From Mnemiopsis leidyi (taxonomy: Eukaryota > Ctenophora > Tentaculata > Lobata > Bolinopsidae), in NCBI GenBank assembly GCA_000226015.1, contig JH153473.1, positions 184,664 through 248,663 on the forward strand: a DNA stretch of 64,000 nucleotides, written 5' to 3'. Shown in pieces: positions 10,894 to 23,900 of the stretch. The notes beneath the pieces are model-generated. The model ran no database searches. It saw only the letters and a program-made list of their open reading frames with translations, and was not told where the DNA came from. Within the stretch, counting starts at the first letter, position 1; each line of letters opens with the position of its first letter. A program made the translations under genes and the position numbers.

Positions 10894-11564
10894 TTCCGGA
10901 TCGGTTCTCCTGTATAATATGGTTTGTTATTAAGGTAACCTATTATATATAATATTCCCAAGTACCAACTTTGTAATTTGCACAAATTTGATAGATGAGA
11001 AGAGCTGTCGGCTGTTTGACCAGATGGCAAATGTCAACTTTATGGATTGCCAAGATTTTTTGCCAAGGAGGGCCAGCCTGAAGTCACAACAGTCGACACA
11101 TTATATGGTCTATTTATGCTGAGTTTATTAAAAAGTAAAAAAAAGAATGGGAGAAAAGAGAAACTTGAGCTTTCAAAGATCGTTTGGGCTAAGTGTAACA
11201 ACTAACGAGAATCAATTCATAAGCCAGACGTGGATTTAACAGACCTAGTTTATTTACTGATATAAAATGAATATAGATGGAAACAATTAAAATTGACAAA
11301 CGTTTTGTCTGTTATTTATGTGAAATATGTATAATTATTTTTCAATCAAAATTTTAAACTTCTGATTTTTAAACAACATGAGCACGTAGACTATCGGTAT
11401 TCCCGGGAATATCACTGAATGAGAAATTAACATTGATTTTATCAATTTCCGGTAGTGTGTAATACAGCGCTTCATATATTTATTGTTTATGTGATTACTT
11501 TTTCTCATTCTCCATCCCCATATGCAATAGCCTTCAGTAATCCAATACAATGTCATATGTTTCA
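10894..11564. other. No gene seen
   Basis: AT-rich sequence between repeat fragments; open frames on the minus strand near 11335-11619 are hydrophobic and low in complexity, with no supporting signals. Confidence 0.4.
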
Positions 11565-11830
11565 GAAAAGAAAAACAGAGAAAAACAGAGAAAATTAAAA
11601 AATTGATTGAGCGAACCACATGATATTGCTATGATATGAATGAACATGGGTGCTTTGTGCAAATAGACTTTATATTATTAGCGTCTTACAGGTTCAACTG
11701 GAGATTATACAAAAAAATAAATTTCGTATTTCAATTCCGACTTTGCTCTGACCTTACACCAGAGAGCTCCAGGACGTAGTTGTTGGCTTTCCTTCTTTCC
11801 TACTCCCGGACCAATCCCGAGCCCTGCTGA
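11565..11830 (-). repeat. Retrotransposon 3' tail, copy 3
   Basis: Matches 8697-9180 in order: GAGCGAACCACATGAT, TGAACATGGGTGCTTTGTGC, TTCCGACTTTGCTC, and finally CGGACCAATCCCGAGCCCTG, which corresponds to the end of the reverse transcriptase frame near 9160. A 5'-truncated second insertion of the same element family explains it, since such truncation is typical of non-LTR elements. Confidence 0.65.
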
Positions 11831-12155
11831 AATAACTTATAATACCCTGTCAGGCAGAGTCTGGAATGTACACGCGTGTATTTACCAGACATTTTCAGAC
11901 AGTCTAGACTAATTAGCGTCAACATAAGCAATAACTGAAGACCTCTGGATACTTGAGTGTTCGTTACTTTGCTTGTAATCTTAAACTCTGCGTCTCCACT
12001 GGGAATAAGAATAAAGATTCAGTTTAAAATTCAAATACAAATTACTTTGGCTAGAAGTTCTGGCTGCTATAGTTGCTGTATTTTGAAAGCTATCAGGAAC
12101 AAAACAGACCTTCGGATCATCTTGTTGAAGCAGCGAATCTCACGGCGAACTGCGT

Positions 12156-12459
12156 CTGCAATTCGCTTTAACCTCAGATCAACCACAGCTTTGAAAGTTT
12201 GCCATCTCATGGCGGACTGATTCTGTCGCCATGAAAAGGTTAGATTTTAGGCGACACAGGAATGGTATCCCTCACAAACATAGTTGCGGGCACTTCCGAG
12301 CAAGGTCCGCGTGAACTGGTTCCAGCAAGATATGGGGAACCGTGGTCTCCTCCTTGGAGTAAAACGAAGCTTTTTGTTACCCCTCCACACCACACACCTG
12401 TCCCCAATGTAGTATATTTCCTTGAATCGGCAGAAACTTGTAAGGCGATCGTTATTTGG
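12156..12459. repeat. 300-bp dispersed repeat, copy 2
   Basis: Second copy of the segment at 7367-7676. Flanking sequences differ, so the shared block has definite edges. No target-site duplication or terminal inverted repeat could be defined. Confidence 0.8.
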
Positions 12460-13566
12460 ACGAGAGTTAGCTCGCATACGTCAAGTCGATTCCGGATTGT
12501 ATGAAGCAAAGATTTAAACTTTGCCATGATATTTAAAAAATAATTAATAATTAAGACATTAATTTAAGGAATATGCCTGACCTGCCGCTCTAACCCAGTA
12601 CCTAGCCAGATGAAAGTTTATGAATTATGATCCCTTACAAAAACAGAAATTAACCTTAGGTAACGTATTGGGTAAAGTTGATGTTGATGGCGGGAAAGAG
12701 TTTTTTAATATTTGGATAAATAGATTTAGAATAAACATTTCACCCATGTCGACAGTGTCTAACACCTTTCGATGTCTCCAGGCTGTGACTACATAGCTAG
12801 CACCAACTTAGCACTAGCAGTTTTCTTACGTCCAAGATACATCACGGCTCCTAGGGCGATAAAATGATTGTAGAGACATTTTGAGTCGTTAAATTGTTAC
12901 TTACAAATAACCGTGTTTAGTCATTGACTACTGATTACAAGTGTCTTGACTTTCCTCTGCGTTGTCTCAAAAAACGCCATGATAGTTTTATATCTGTACT
13001 ACTTTGAACTTTAACGCTCTGAAATATTGAGAACAATGATAAATTAAGGCAGAGTTTTTATAAGAGAGAATTATATAAAGTTATAAAAGATGATTACGTG
13101 ACAAGATAAACGCACTGCTCTGAACTAAAGTTTCATGTAGACCGATCGTCAGCAAACTAATTTGACTGGGAATATCAAGTAATAATAATATTCAATACAT
13201 AACACCACCCACGTCCCACAATACATAAAAAGAAACATTAGGAGCCCAAGAACCCTAAAACACAATTTTGAAGAACGTGGAATACATGAATTAAAATTTG
13301 AGCTCTCACCCTCAAATAGAAAAAAAAAACTAACCCTCAAGATAACTCCCATTAGTTGGGCTCCGAAATGTTTTTTTTGTGTACTTGATTTTTACCGAGT
13401 TCAGCTTTTTTCCATTAGCTATTTTAATAATGACATGATGTATTGGATTTAGCGTGGCTGGCAACTCCTTAGTCCTTAATAGACTGCTCAAGCTCCTCAT
13501 CCCCTTCTTCCATTGCCGCTACCACTTCTGTATCTACCTATTTCTTTTCGTTTACTCCATCCACCT
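12460..13566. other. No gene seen
   Basis: AT-rich. No exon with splice signals, tRNA or clear repeat was found. Confidence 0.4.
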
Positions 13567-13800
13567 CTATCTGCTCAGTTTCCTTACTGAGCCGTCCAAC
13601 TCATCTAACATTTTCTGTAAGTCATCCGCCTGGGTAATTACAGTATCATAAAGGACATCCAAATCATCTTTCCCCGCTTCTGCTTCTATTATGCTCACCT
13701 CTGCTGCTCACGCTACCTCGTTTGCCTCTCCTACAATCTTTTCCCATTCGTCTTCTTCACTGGTCCTCCGGGGCGCGGGTTCGCAGCCCGCCAAGGCCTC
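13567..13800 (-). pseudogene. Acidic coding-like fragment with one stop
   Basis: The minus strand reads an acidic helical-looking product (RRTSEEDEWEKIVGEANEVA, a TGA, then AAEVSIIEAEAGKDDLDVLY and DDLQKMLDELDGSVRKL) ending at a stop at 13567. The single internal TGA and lack of splice signals suggest a decayed exon or retroposon piece. Family unknown. Confidence 0.3.
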
Positions 13801-15173
13801 TAGATAGTGTTAATCAAGGGGTGATGCACGTACGTGAGGCTACCAGAATGAGAGGCCGGGCCAACGAGGCGTGCCAGTGGTTTAGAGCTGAGTTGCAGAC
13901 AAACAGGAGACACAAACAAATGTGGGCTGGATCGAATATAGATACACGTGTGGAATAGAGGAAACCACAAAAACAATATGTGGTTCGCAGAGATGCAGCG
14001 GACTCTGTGAATTAGAAATGCTAATTCACAAATACGAAATGTGTCAGATTAAGAACTAACCTGACCACGCTCCGGCCGTACTAAAACAGCAGAGAACGTG
14101 TGTAAAACTTACCAGACCGGTCGTACTAAGAGCGAGTACTAACAGCACGGATAGAGGTGTTGCCAAAATATCTAAGTTTAAACTAGCTACTTATGACGCA
14201 CTGTGATAATAATGTTCTAGCGGATATTTATTTGGTTTTCAATGGAAAAATATTATATGAATCCCAGCAAGAGGGGCGGTTTCTTCGTAGGGCCCTCAGG
14301 TAGTTGACATCCACTCTTGTTAGAATCGTGAGAAAACTAGATGCTGGCTCGATTCAATCCATAACAAAATTATTTATTAACTTTACGAAGGAATGTGGCG
14401 GGTTACGAAATACTTCTTCGTGCCTTTTGGAGATAGAGTTACGGTTTTTATTATCACTGTATCGAATTTCAGGTTTTTATCTGGAACATGAAGCCGATGA
14501 TAAGGATATAAGCTTGCTTGCATGCCGGGTAAGTTTTGTTTTACAGTCCTCAATCTGAGTCGAGCTTAAGTTTTATAAATTAAGATTTCAACTTTACACG
14601 ATTGTCCTCGTAAGACCGTTCTTGTTTATATGGCAGAAGTTTTGCTGAAAAATTTAGAAATTCGAATGTCTGAATTACGTTGAATTATGATACGTGCAAT
14701 AATTACAAGGTGATTTTAGGGTGCTAATGGATAGAATATATTATATGCCCGCTGAGTGCTTGGATTTTAAATTTAACAGGAAGCATCTATTAACCTTATT
14801 ATGAAAAAATTAATTTTTGCATAACGAAATCGTTAAGTTTAATTTGTTATTACCGTTATTCTAGCTGTGCTTTCGTCGAAATAAACCGCAATTATTTATA
14901 TTCTGACGAAGTAGAGTGAATAAAAGCACATTATGGAGTGTGCCACAATTTTTCTTTTTAATTCAGTCTTGTTTCCCAAATCGCTTTTCTCATCTTGGTT
15001 AGAGTAGTAGTTCCATTTCCTTGCCTTCACTCATAATGGTCCAATTTTAGGCTGAATATTTGTGGATATAAATAGCAGCGACCTCTTACTAATCTTCACA
15101 AATTGTTTTTGAAAATAGATTTTGGTTGTTCACGTACTATGAGTAATTAACTTGATCTTGCAGGACAGAAGAC
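13801..15173. other. Non-coding; upstream region of the SOUL-domain gene
   Basis: No exon is supported. An open frame at 14304-14558 has no coding character that I can defend. The 5' untranslated region and promoter of the gene starting at 15174 should lie in the last few hundred bases. Confidence 0.35.
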
Positions 15174-18100
15174 ATGACTAAGTTTCTGACGTGTTTAGCG
15201 TGGGTGTCGTTATTTCTATCATCTTCGTCCTCTCTGAACATTCTCCCTGAAGAGGCGGAGACGTTCAGAGGAAATTTAAGACAGATTAACGAATTGGCTA
15301 ATGGGGACAATTTAGACAAAATAGGACAACTCCTTAAGTCGGCAGATTTTGACAAACTTCTCAAAGGTCAGTCATACGAATATAAATAGAGAAACCCTAA
15401 AAATGTATTAAGCTTCGGTTTTGAGGATTTGCACTCAATGCAGCCTGCCCTTTCACCAAGCCGAATACTCGAGAAATCGTTTTTTAGACGTCTTGCAAGC
15501 GAAATCAAATTTACGGTAGAAGAGTTGACGGCTGGTCACTAAATATCCATACTCGTGTCACGTGTGGATCAGTAGATATATTGGTTTCAGGCGTTGCCTG
15601 CATTCCTGCAACAGGCTGTCCTAAAATTAGAAATGTGCTAATTGAAAAGTATTGATGAATTTTGACGAATTTAAATTCCTAGATATAAAACCTATTTTTG
15701 GGGGCGAGAACGATCCCGACGGCAATTTTGATGAGGATTTTATTGATGAAAACGACTTTCCTGGTGAGCTTTTTGGTGGAGAAGACGATCCTGACCACGA
15801 TAGATTTGTTCCTGGTGGAGAAGACGATCCTGACCACGATAGATTTGTTCCTGGTGGAGAAGACGATCCTGACCACGATAGATTTGTTCCTGGTGGAGAA
15901 GACGATCCTGACCACGATAGATTTGTTCCTGGTGGCGAAGATGATCCTGACCACGAAACAGTTTCCAACGCATCACCTCCTGAACTTTTTGTAACGGAGG
16001 AACCCTTCGTTACGGAAGGCTACTCCAGACCAATCCAAGTTGAAACAGACAACCCTTACTTCTCCAAAACTCCGGGGGTCTTAGGAGGAAACGGTGATCC
16101 TGATCATTACCGAGTCGTTCCAGGTATTTGTTGAATAGTGGGTCTACATATTACTGTGTTCTTGATAAGTTGATATCTGTGTGTGACGAATTAAAAATAA
16201 TTAATTCATCCTGGCCAATTTTAGTATTAATTTAAGTAGTAAATCTTGGATTAGGTTGAAAGAAATTTTATATTTGTATCAATGTATTTTCACGATTATG
16301 TGATAACATTTGTCATTCAGACGAAGAAACTGACGGTGATGATGAGGAACTTTTTGGAGGGCAGTCCGACCCCGAAGAAGACATTAGGATAATTCCTGAG
16401 TCTGAGATGGAGAAATTGGTTGATTATCCCGGAAAGTTTGGTAAGATTCGAATTGACGAGATTATGTCTGTCTACCGTTCTAACGAAACGTTCAGCTTTG
16501 AGCTGCGAGAGTCGGGTATCACCGCGACAAAGATTCGAATTATCTCATCTTTCGAAAGTGCGTATTGATCATACGTCAATTGCACTATCAGTGCAATGAG
16601 CTCTTGTGATCCATCCTGTGATCAAAGTAGCGTACTTTAACAATAAAATCAAACCTGCTTGTGTGACCACTGACCATGATTGACTTTCATTTATTGTTCT
16701 TATATCGCAGAAAGAATCGTTCCCAAAAGCGGAGACATCAAGCCGATTCCCGGACGAAGTCCCTCAAAACAGTATAAGCAGAAAGGGGCAGAAGAAGACG
16801 TTCCGGTCGACGTGGATCCTTGCCTCCCCTCAGACTTGCCTGCAGCCGCACCAATGGAGGTGTTGTGTGAGGAAGCAGAGTGTCCACAGTACCAGGAGAT
16901 CGAGGTGGAGGGAACTTGCGGATTCGAACTTCGAAGATACAACAAGTAGGTGAAATCCCATTCATTCCAGCAACTGCTTTTATAGTAATCTAATTTTTCT
17001 AAGCCAATATAAAAAACAATGTTTGGTATTATGGTACTGGGAGAAAAATTTGTTTAGAGTTTATTATATTTGAAAAAAGCACGTCAGTTGACCGTGCGGC
17101 ATGAAATTCACAAACTCTTTGTTGATTCTACGCTGACTGTCAAAGATAATTGTAATTGAAACTTGATTATTGTTATTAAAACTTTAATACTTTCAGAGGC
17201 ATGTGGGTAATGACAGAGATGAACCTTGAAAAAGGAATTCCTGGTGCATTTTCAGAAGCTTCCGACATGTTAGAGGAATACATGAATGGCGATAACGTCG
17301 AAAGTGTGAAAATGGAATCTACCAAGCCAGCAACTGTCATATTTATCATGAAAGACCAGGTACATTCCTCCGTCTGCTTTGTTCCTAACTCCTTTTAACT
17401 TATTGTCTCTAGAGAAAAAAATTCCAACAACATCTGCGACAATGTGGCAGTCGGCTGGATGTTTTTAAAGTGACCCTGAACGTAACAATAACTGAAACTA
17501 ACCTGATACTAAAATTCCAGAATACCCCCAAGACAGCGTACTTGAGTCAGTACTTACCGCTAGCTCAACACGATAACCCACCTCAGCCCACCGAGGGGAA
17601 ACCGCTGGTACTGTAATCTTTTGTTTGATAATTATGTAAAATTTCTTTTGACGTATAACCATAGGGTTGGAATAGTTGTGAGTTTAAACATGCACCTCTT
17701 TTCTTTATTTTAAACATGATAATAGGTCAGACGAGATATTTAATAGAATCGTAAATTGTGCTCCAATCAATTGGGAAAATACACGTACAGGTTCACTATT
17801 CGCTACTGTACGTATAATCAATAGACATTAACGCATGTGCATTGCAGATTCTAAAGAAGAATCCGGAGTTGAATTTCTACGTGAGATCGTTTGGAGGATC
17901 TTCCTCAATCCACCAATTTAGAAGGTATGCTTGCAATAATCTTAATATTAAATTTTCAAACCGTCTAATTGTCTCTTTAATTCAGACGCACCTATGAAGT
18001 GCTTCAATGAGATTGAATTTCAGGGAGTTCGCAATGCTTGCAGCCGCAATAAAGAAAGCAGGTCTTAACGCTGTCTGGAGTATGAGGTTCTTCCACGGTA

Positions 18101-18421
18101 AGAAAAGTTATCGAGATGTTCATCGTACTTAATGCTTATTTGTTATTTTGAGTTGACGAATATATCGTTCACTTCAATAAAGATAATTATTGAACGTTAT
18201 TAACGTACAATTTGGTTCCAAATTTTCTAAAATTATATTGAGCATGTTAAAGCATTCCTCGGCCTTTGTCATGGCTCATGTCACTATGATCCATGATATC
18301 ATGTATTCCTACAAATTCTAGCACCAAGCTCACTTTTTAAAATTACACAGAGTACAGCGACAAAGCAGACGAGGCTCAAAGACACGAGGTAGGGCTAATG
18401 GTGGCGCCGTCAGAGTCCTAG
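15174..18421 (+). CDS. Secreted acidic-repeat protein with C-terminal SOUL (haem-binding-like) domain, 9 exons
   Basis: Exons: 15174-15366, 15683-16123, 16321-16440, 16711-16945, 17197-17359, 17521-17607, 17848-17924, 18024-18097, 18351-18421. All junctions are GT-AG and phases agree, giving 486 aa. Residues 1-21 are a signal peptide (MTKFLTCLAWVSLFL). Residues about 70-250 are acidic and built from GGEDDPDHDRFVP repeats and degenerate forms, which may bind calcium or another cation. Residues about 305-482 form a SOUL domain: CPQYQEIEVEG, FELRRYNKGMWVMTEM, KMESTKPATV, YLPLAQHDNPPQPTEG, NFYVRSFGGSSS, HEVGLMVAP. SOUL proteins (HEBP1/2 and kin) bind haem or porphyrin, but haem binding here is inferred. 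Usual family members are about 200 aa, so the N-terminal 300 residues are an added module. Intron 3 carries a micro-MITE. Confidence 0.93.
15775..15957 (+). repeat. 39-bp in-frame tandem repeat (4.7 units)
   Basis: Four nearly identical 39-bp units encode GGEDDPDHDRFVP; a fifth is truncated to GGEDDPDHE. Diverged units occur upstream (FGGENDPDGNF) and downstream (LGGNGDPDHYRVVP, and in the next exon FGGQSDPEEDIRIIP). The central units are recent, as they are almost identical in DNA; the outer ones are older. Copy number is likely to vary between individuals. Confidence 0.95.
16453..16530 (+). mobile_element. Micro-MITE copy 2 (78 bp), in an intron
   Basis: Runs from TTGACGAGATTATGTC to TCACCGCGACAA and is flanked by a perfect 9-bp repeat AGATTCGAA (16444-16452, 16531-16539). 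It starts 12 bp inside intron 3 of the SOUL-domain gene. It differs from copy 1 by a few substitutions and a 6-bp insertion. Confidence 0.8.
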
Positions 18422-19661
18422 AAGAAGATACATCTACCAAATTACCCATCATCTCGCATCCTTTCTACATTCATTATTTTCGAGATGAAGCACGGACAGA
18501 TTAGTCTGGATGATGTATCTCTGGATACGGTAGCCTTAACTTACAAATACATAAGTATTCATCATGATTCGAATCATATCTGCGGGATCTCAAACTGTCT
18601 AACTATAAATGTGTTTAAAATCTAAAGGACATGAACAATAGCATAGATAAATACGATGTTTGACCATTGACCAAAGTATCTTTTATTTTTGAGAAGTTTC
18701 GAAGAAGCGGATTTCATTGTGGTAACAAGACAAGGTGAAACGCCATTTCCCAATTTTTAATTTATGTTTATTTACAAGTACAACAAAGTAATGAGGACAT
18801 GTTTCAAAAGAATTATTCAAACATTATCCAAGTAAGAATTTACAATATAGTACGATTTAACCAATGTATATCAAATTTAATTATTGACAAAATAGTGGAA
18901 TACTTATAGCGAATCACACTTGAGTTTTGAATTTGTATTTTGTGAATGTAAAACTTAAAGACCGAGAGAATAAGTTTTTACAATCATTGAAAAAACAGCG
19001 TCGTTTATTGTTCCTTAGAAATTCCTATGAAAAATTTAACATAAAAATAACGAATAATACTAATATTAAAGCATGACACAATATTCATAACAAAATCGTG
19101 ACGGCTAAAATCCAAAGAACTATCATCCTATGAATAATAAATAAATATGTCGGAAACAAAATGAAGCATGACAATGGCCAGGTTTAAAAATAGCATCTGC
19201 AGATGCGCGAGTGAGGAAATCATTCAGCGACATTTTCCACTTCGAGTTTATACAAATTGAAGGATCCCTATTGCATTTAAATTTCATGCAACCCTACTTT
19301 AAGTAGTAGTAGTACTTAGATCGTGCTGGTGGATCAGCACGCTTAACGTTACGGTGAATAAGTTCATTCTTTATCTTACATGATGATGAGTGTTTAAACT
19401 AAAACAGCAAAATTCTTCTTCATAATACTGATGCGTTAAACTTAACATTTAAAATCAATGCAATATTAGATTGTTTAAACATTAAAATTCATCGTATTAC
19501 TGTTACATTTAATTCGTGTAAGCTGACATTGGACACGCTCTCCTTTAACTCATTAAGTTTAATGATTTAAGAACCCTAGACTAATTTGAATTGAAACAGT
19601 CCAAACCATGTCATCTAAAGTGATCTGGTACAAAATTCCATTGAAAATACAATATGAATAA
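18422..19661. other. 3' untranslated and intergenic sequence
   Basis: AT-rich with no exon found. An AATAAA motif at about 19135 is a candidate but distant polyadenylation signal. A small perfect hairpin (CGTGCTG/CAGCACG) lies near 19322. Confidence 0.4.
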
Positions 19662-20630
19662 GGCCCAAAACAGACCCACCATTGGTTGCGGAATTGAAAG
19701 CGGAATTTTCATTTCTTGCCTAAAATTAAATATCACGCCTGATTACGAAACGTTAAAAAAGACTCTGACCAGTGACCAAATTTCCTCTCGAATCCGCAAC
19801 GTTAACATACTTTAACTATACATTGTGAGCCAATCAGGAGGAGTAATATTTTATTTGTCACGTGACTTCAGTAGATCTAAAATATTGGTAATGGTATTTG
19901 AATATTAGTATTACCTGGGAGCCTCATTGGAGGGAAACGGTAGAGAGAGCCATGCACCGCCCGGTAATTAGTATATTAGTGCTACTAGTACTAAAGAACT
20001 GAGCAAGGAACAATATCGACCCGGACAACGGTTTAACTTCAAGATCTAGGCATGGTGTCTCCAAAATGCTATTCCTGATCCTCGACCAAAACATACCTTA
20101 AAGTTAAATTTAATTCAAATCGTACATTGTCCGGCCGCGTTACATTCAATTTCAAGTCTGTTTACGGAGCGAAAACTTTTGGCTGGATCAAGTTCATAAA
20201 ATTTCGCGACGGTGCGTTCCAATTCCATTTCCGCAACGAAAACATACTGATACATCACGTAATTGATTTCAGTTTCACGACTGAATTCAATTCCGCGCAA
20301 AAACTTAAAAGTTTTCGCGCCGTTCTGAGAGTGAGAGTGAGACGCGGAATATTCTATTTCTAAGATTAAATTTAAAATTAAAGGGAAAAACGTCTAAATT
20401 AAGGGAAACTCGTGAAAAAAATCTCAATGATAATGACGAAATCATACAATTACATAGCGCGGAATCGTAAAAATCACGCAATTCGTGAAAGTTTCCCTTT
20501 TTCCGTGTTCGGGTTCCGATTCCGGGACCTTTGTGATTGTCTGCCACGCGCCGGAGGAGGCTGCCGCTTCACAGCAGCAGGGCTAAACAACGTCAACGGG
20601 ACCTCTAAAATAGTAGGTCTGTTTTGGGTC
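19662..20630. mobile_element. PIF/Harbinger-like non-autonomous element, 969 bp
   Basis: The left end GGCCCAAAACAGACCCAC is matched in inverse by the right end (reverse complement GACCCAAAACAGACCTAC), with similarity extending to about 22 bp. TAA flanks both ends (19659-19661, 20631-20633), the 3-bp duplication typical of PIF/Harbinger. No transposase frame survives inside. The right part (20541-20597) shares a segment with 95-231. The transposase relic at 8146-8640 belongs to a related superfamily. Confidence 0.8.
20541..20597 (-). repeat. Paralogous empty site for micro-MITE copy 1
   Basis: Reverse complement reads ACGTTGTTTAGCCCTG running directly into CTGCTGTGAAGCGGCAGCC. At 95-231 the same two blocks are separated by the 72-bp element and one extra copy of TAGCCCTG, as expected for insertion with target duplication. 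Confidence 0.75.
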
Positions 20631-20961
20631 TAACAAATTAAAATGTTAGTGTTACAATAACTATAAGATTAAACTAAGCCTGTCTGTGAAAACGATTTAG
20701 GGGTTGATCTATTACAATTAGAGGTTTAAAATTCCTAACGTCAACACTTGAAGTTGAAGAGAAACAGGGGATGTAGATCAAATCATAATTGCGATTTGAA
20801 TCAAGATTTGGCGGTAAAATCAGTACCTCGATTCCCATGGCCTGTGCCAATCAAATCCGACGTAAAAATTGTAAAACTAAATGATATGATCATAAATACA
20901 AAAACAGTATTTTCCTGAACTAACTACAGAAACTAACAGTAAATACAGACAGTACAAAATA

Positions 20962-23900
20962 TCAGACGATCAGATGTGGTGAGTTGTTAGGGTTAGTGTT
21001 GAAAGTCAGTGAACATCTCTGCTGCTGAATTAGGAGAACGTTTGCCGAGGATGAGCGGAAAGACCGAGATTTCCTTATGGGAGGGACCACGTTTTCAGCT
21101 CCGTAAGATGGGCAAGAGAGCGGTCGGGGCAGTTTCGCAGGTCGAGCCTCGTTCAGTTCGTCTTCAAGATCCACACTGGACCGCTTTGAGCTGGAGTTCT
21201 GAAACCAAAGCAATAGCATTACACTTATAGTTACTGGTATCTTACCGATAGCCATTTTCCGGGTTCCGGTGTATTTGTAATGTATTTGTCAGGACGTTGG
21301 TCTGCACAGTACTAACACTTAATACAGTGAGTCGGTCGAGGGTTGCCTGGGTACCTCCGAGCCAGGAAGCAGGCAGTATAAGATCAAGAAAATGGTAGGT
21401 CTAATCGTCCACGTTTACTTGAAGTTTTCCATTGAGCCTGACGCCGAAGACAGTGAAATGATTGCTGTAAGTCTTTTTTGAACTCCATAATTTCAGACAG
21501 CCAGAATCATTTTGATAAAACTAAGTGTCAGCTCTTTACGAACTGTTTTTAGTTCAGATCATTGAATTCAAATTTATAATATAGTCCGTACTCTGTCAGT
21601 GTCTTATTCAATTACTTTAGTACTCAATAATGTAAGGAGCAAGGTCGTCTTATAGTAGTTCCAGTCACTAGAAGAAGTTCCAGTCATAGAAGTAGACGTT
21701 GCAGTATGTGTCTTCAGGGTTACAGTCTTGTTCAATATTCAGAAAACTCAGCGTTGTTAACTAGGTAACTACGACTAAAGTCTTGCTCAATGCTCAGACT
21801 ACTTGGCGTAGTTGTCGAGGGAAGATTACCTGATCGCTCTGCCAGGAGGTCGAGTATCCTAAGATTGAGTTAAACTTCTGACGGACCTGCTCCGTTGTTT
21901 TCTCGCCGGAGGGCACGCTTTGCAGCTCTGAAAGTTGTTCATAATATTAGTAATTTTTGCAACATCATCTCAAGAAATATAGGCAATAGGTACTAATGAA
22001 TAAATACGATAAGTACTGAAAAGTGTTAATGAAATAATTTAATGGTGATGCTTTTAATTTCAAATCTAGGTTACAAATACAACTTTCTACATTGATAATG
22101 ATTATTTACTTAATTTACTTATAGTTATATATATTACTATAAGAACTGGAAAAAGTAAATTTTCGTGGTCAGCTGAGCATGTCGCATCGTTAATCCTCGT
22201 GCGTATTGTGCAATTGTAAATAAATCTATCCAGTCCAATCTTACATCGTATCCTATACTCTTATCTCAAGATTTCACGAGCGGTAAACTAAAACTTGACA
22301 ATGAGTAGTCAATGATTTGGTTATAGTGGGGGGTAACTTCCCCCAGAGAAGATCCGTGTCACCAGTTACTCAAGGGTTAGATTGTAAAGCTTAAAGCTTA
22401 ACCATTGGGCATGGTATTTATCATCGGGGAGGGGGGCACTCGAAAAGAGTAAATACATGTACCGGAATTCCTGAGACTATTTTTTAACTAAACGTTAAAT
22501 TGGCCCAATTTGATCTTAAAACCATTCTTAGATGAATTGGCGGTATAACTAAACACATTGGAGCATGCGATGCATTCAAAACTATTTGCCCCCCCCTCCA
22601 TAGAACCAACGATTAACAGACACGGATGCCGGATACACTTTGACTTAGCACATTCATACACCCAACTCATGAGCTGTTTGCATTAGATCTACTAGTAGTA
22701 GTACTATAGTATTATAACATAAGTAATTGTTATTTGGTACCTCCGATATCCTAATATTAATATTTGGCATCTGTTTAATTTTAGGAATTATACATTTTTT
22801 AAATTTAACTTGAAGTTTAGTACATGTTACTTTTTCAATTTCATTGCCGACGTTTAATTTTAAGCTGCGATCAAATTAGATATAAACTCCCAGTCCCAGA
22901 AGAAATGATAATCGGCCCCAATACTTAGAGATGTCAACAACCCCTGCACCGAGACAACCCATCCATTACCTAGACTACAACCTCCCAGACTACAGTCCAC
23001 CTCTCCTCATCACCTGGTCTCTAGTCACGGCAGTCATCTCCCTGGCTGGCAACACCTGCATCTTGGTCGGCACGATAAAACACAGCGCTATTAAACTAGA
23101 CACAATCTCACTAATCCTTATCGAGAACCTGGCAGTGTCCGACATCCTCAACACCCTGCTGGTGGTTCTACCCGGGATGGCAACCCTCTCTACTCGCTCT
23201 GCTCTCTTCTCTGACAACCTGGTTGTGTGTCATGTCCTGAGCAAACTCCAGTACATATTCGGAGTTTTCAACTCCCTTGCTGTTTCCATCATGATGGTAA
23301 ACAAGCTGGCCATCCTGCTCAACCCCATCTCCAGCCTGATCAGAAGTGCGAGGACAGGACACTGTCTGGCTCTAGGAGCCTGGGTGTGTGGTCTGGTACC
23401 TGCACTTCTGTACTTAGCTGTCGGTGGAACTACAGTCATGTTCGATACCAGGGTCTACAGGTAATGGTATATGTACTATACAGCTGAGACTTCACTTTGA
23501 GCACGTATCATGTTTCCACATTTCAGTAATAAACGATCGGCAGAATCTTTAATATCATGCTAAAAATGAAATTCGAACTAACTGATGATGTAAGCGAGAA
23601 ACTTTAAACATTATGTTATTGCTACTAACAACCGCAGGTGTGTGCCTAACTGGAACGGAGCCCCAAACGAAAGTCTGTGGAAGATGATGGACAACATGAA
23701 GTCCGTTATCTTCATCCTCATTCCCTTCATCGTTATTCTCACCACGACTATCTGGATGTTGAAGTTCCTAAAGAAATTGGACACACTCCGCCCACAAAAC
23801 ATCCCCCTAGTTCTCAGTGTAGCAATCTTGCACCTGGTGTCCTTCGTCCCCTTCCTCCTCTACGTTGTCTCGATGAACATACTCAACCCTCCACCTCAGG

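Noticed and set aside
13775-13800. GGTTCGCAGCC as a tRNA or SINE B box
   Set aside because: No A box at proper distance, no cloverleaf, and no terminator run nearby.
15627-15976. Several other open frames on both strands over the acidic repeat
   Set aside because: They are shadows of a 39-bp repeat (a multiple of three stays open in many frames). Only the plus frame fits flanking exons.
20962-21255. A 97-residue minus-strand protein with a hydrophobic, signal-like N-terminus ([18 protein letters not shown])
   Set aside because: The hydrophobic part is better read as the end of an intron: it finishes in TTGGTTTCAG, and the rest joins in phase to the exon at 21830-21927 as the last exon of the RhoGAP gene.
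22425-22610. G-rich and C-rich runs (GGGGAGGGGGGCA and its near complement) as possible inverted ends of an element
   Set aside because: Similarity does not extend past the homopolymer-like runs and no target duplication is visible.
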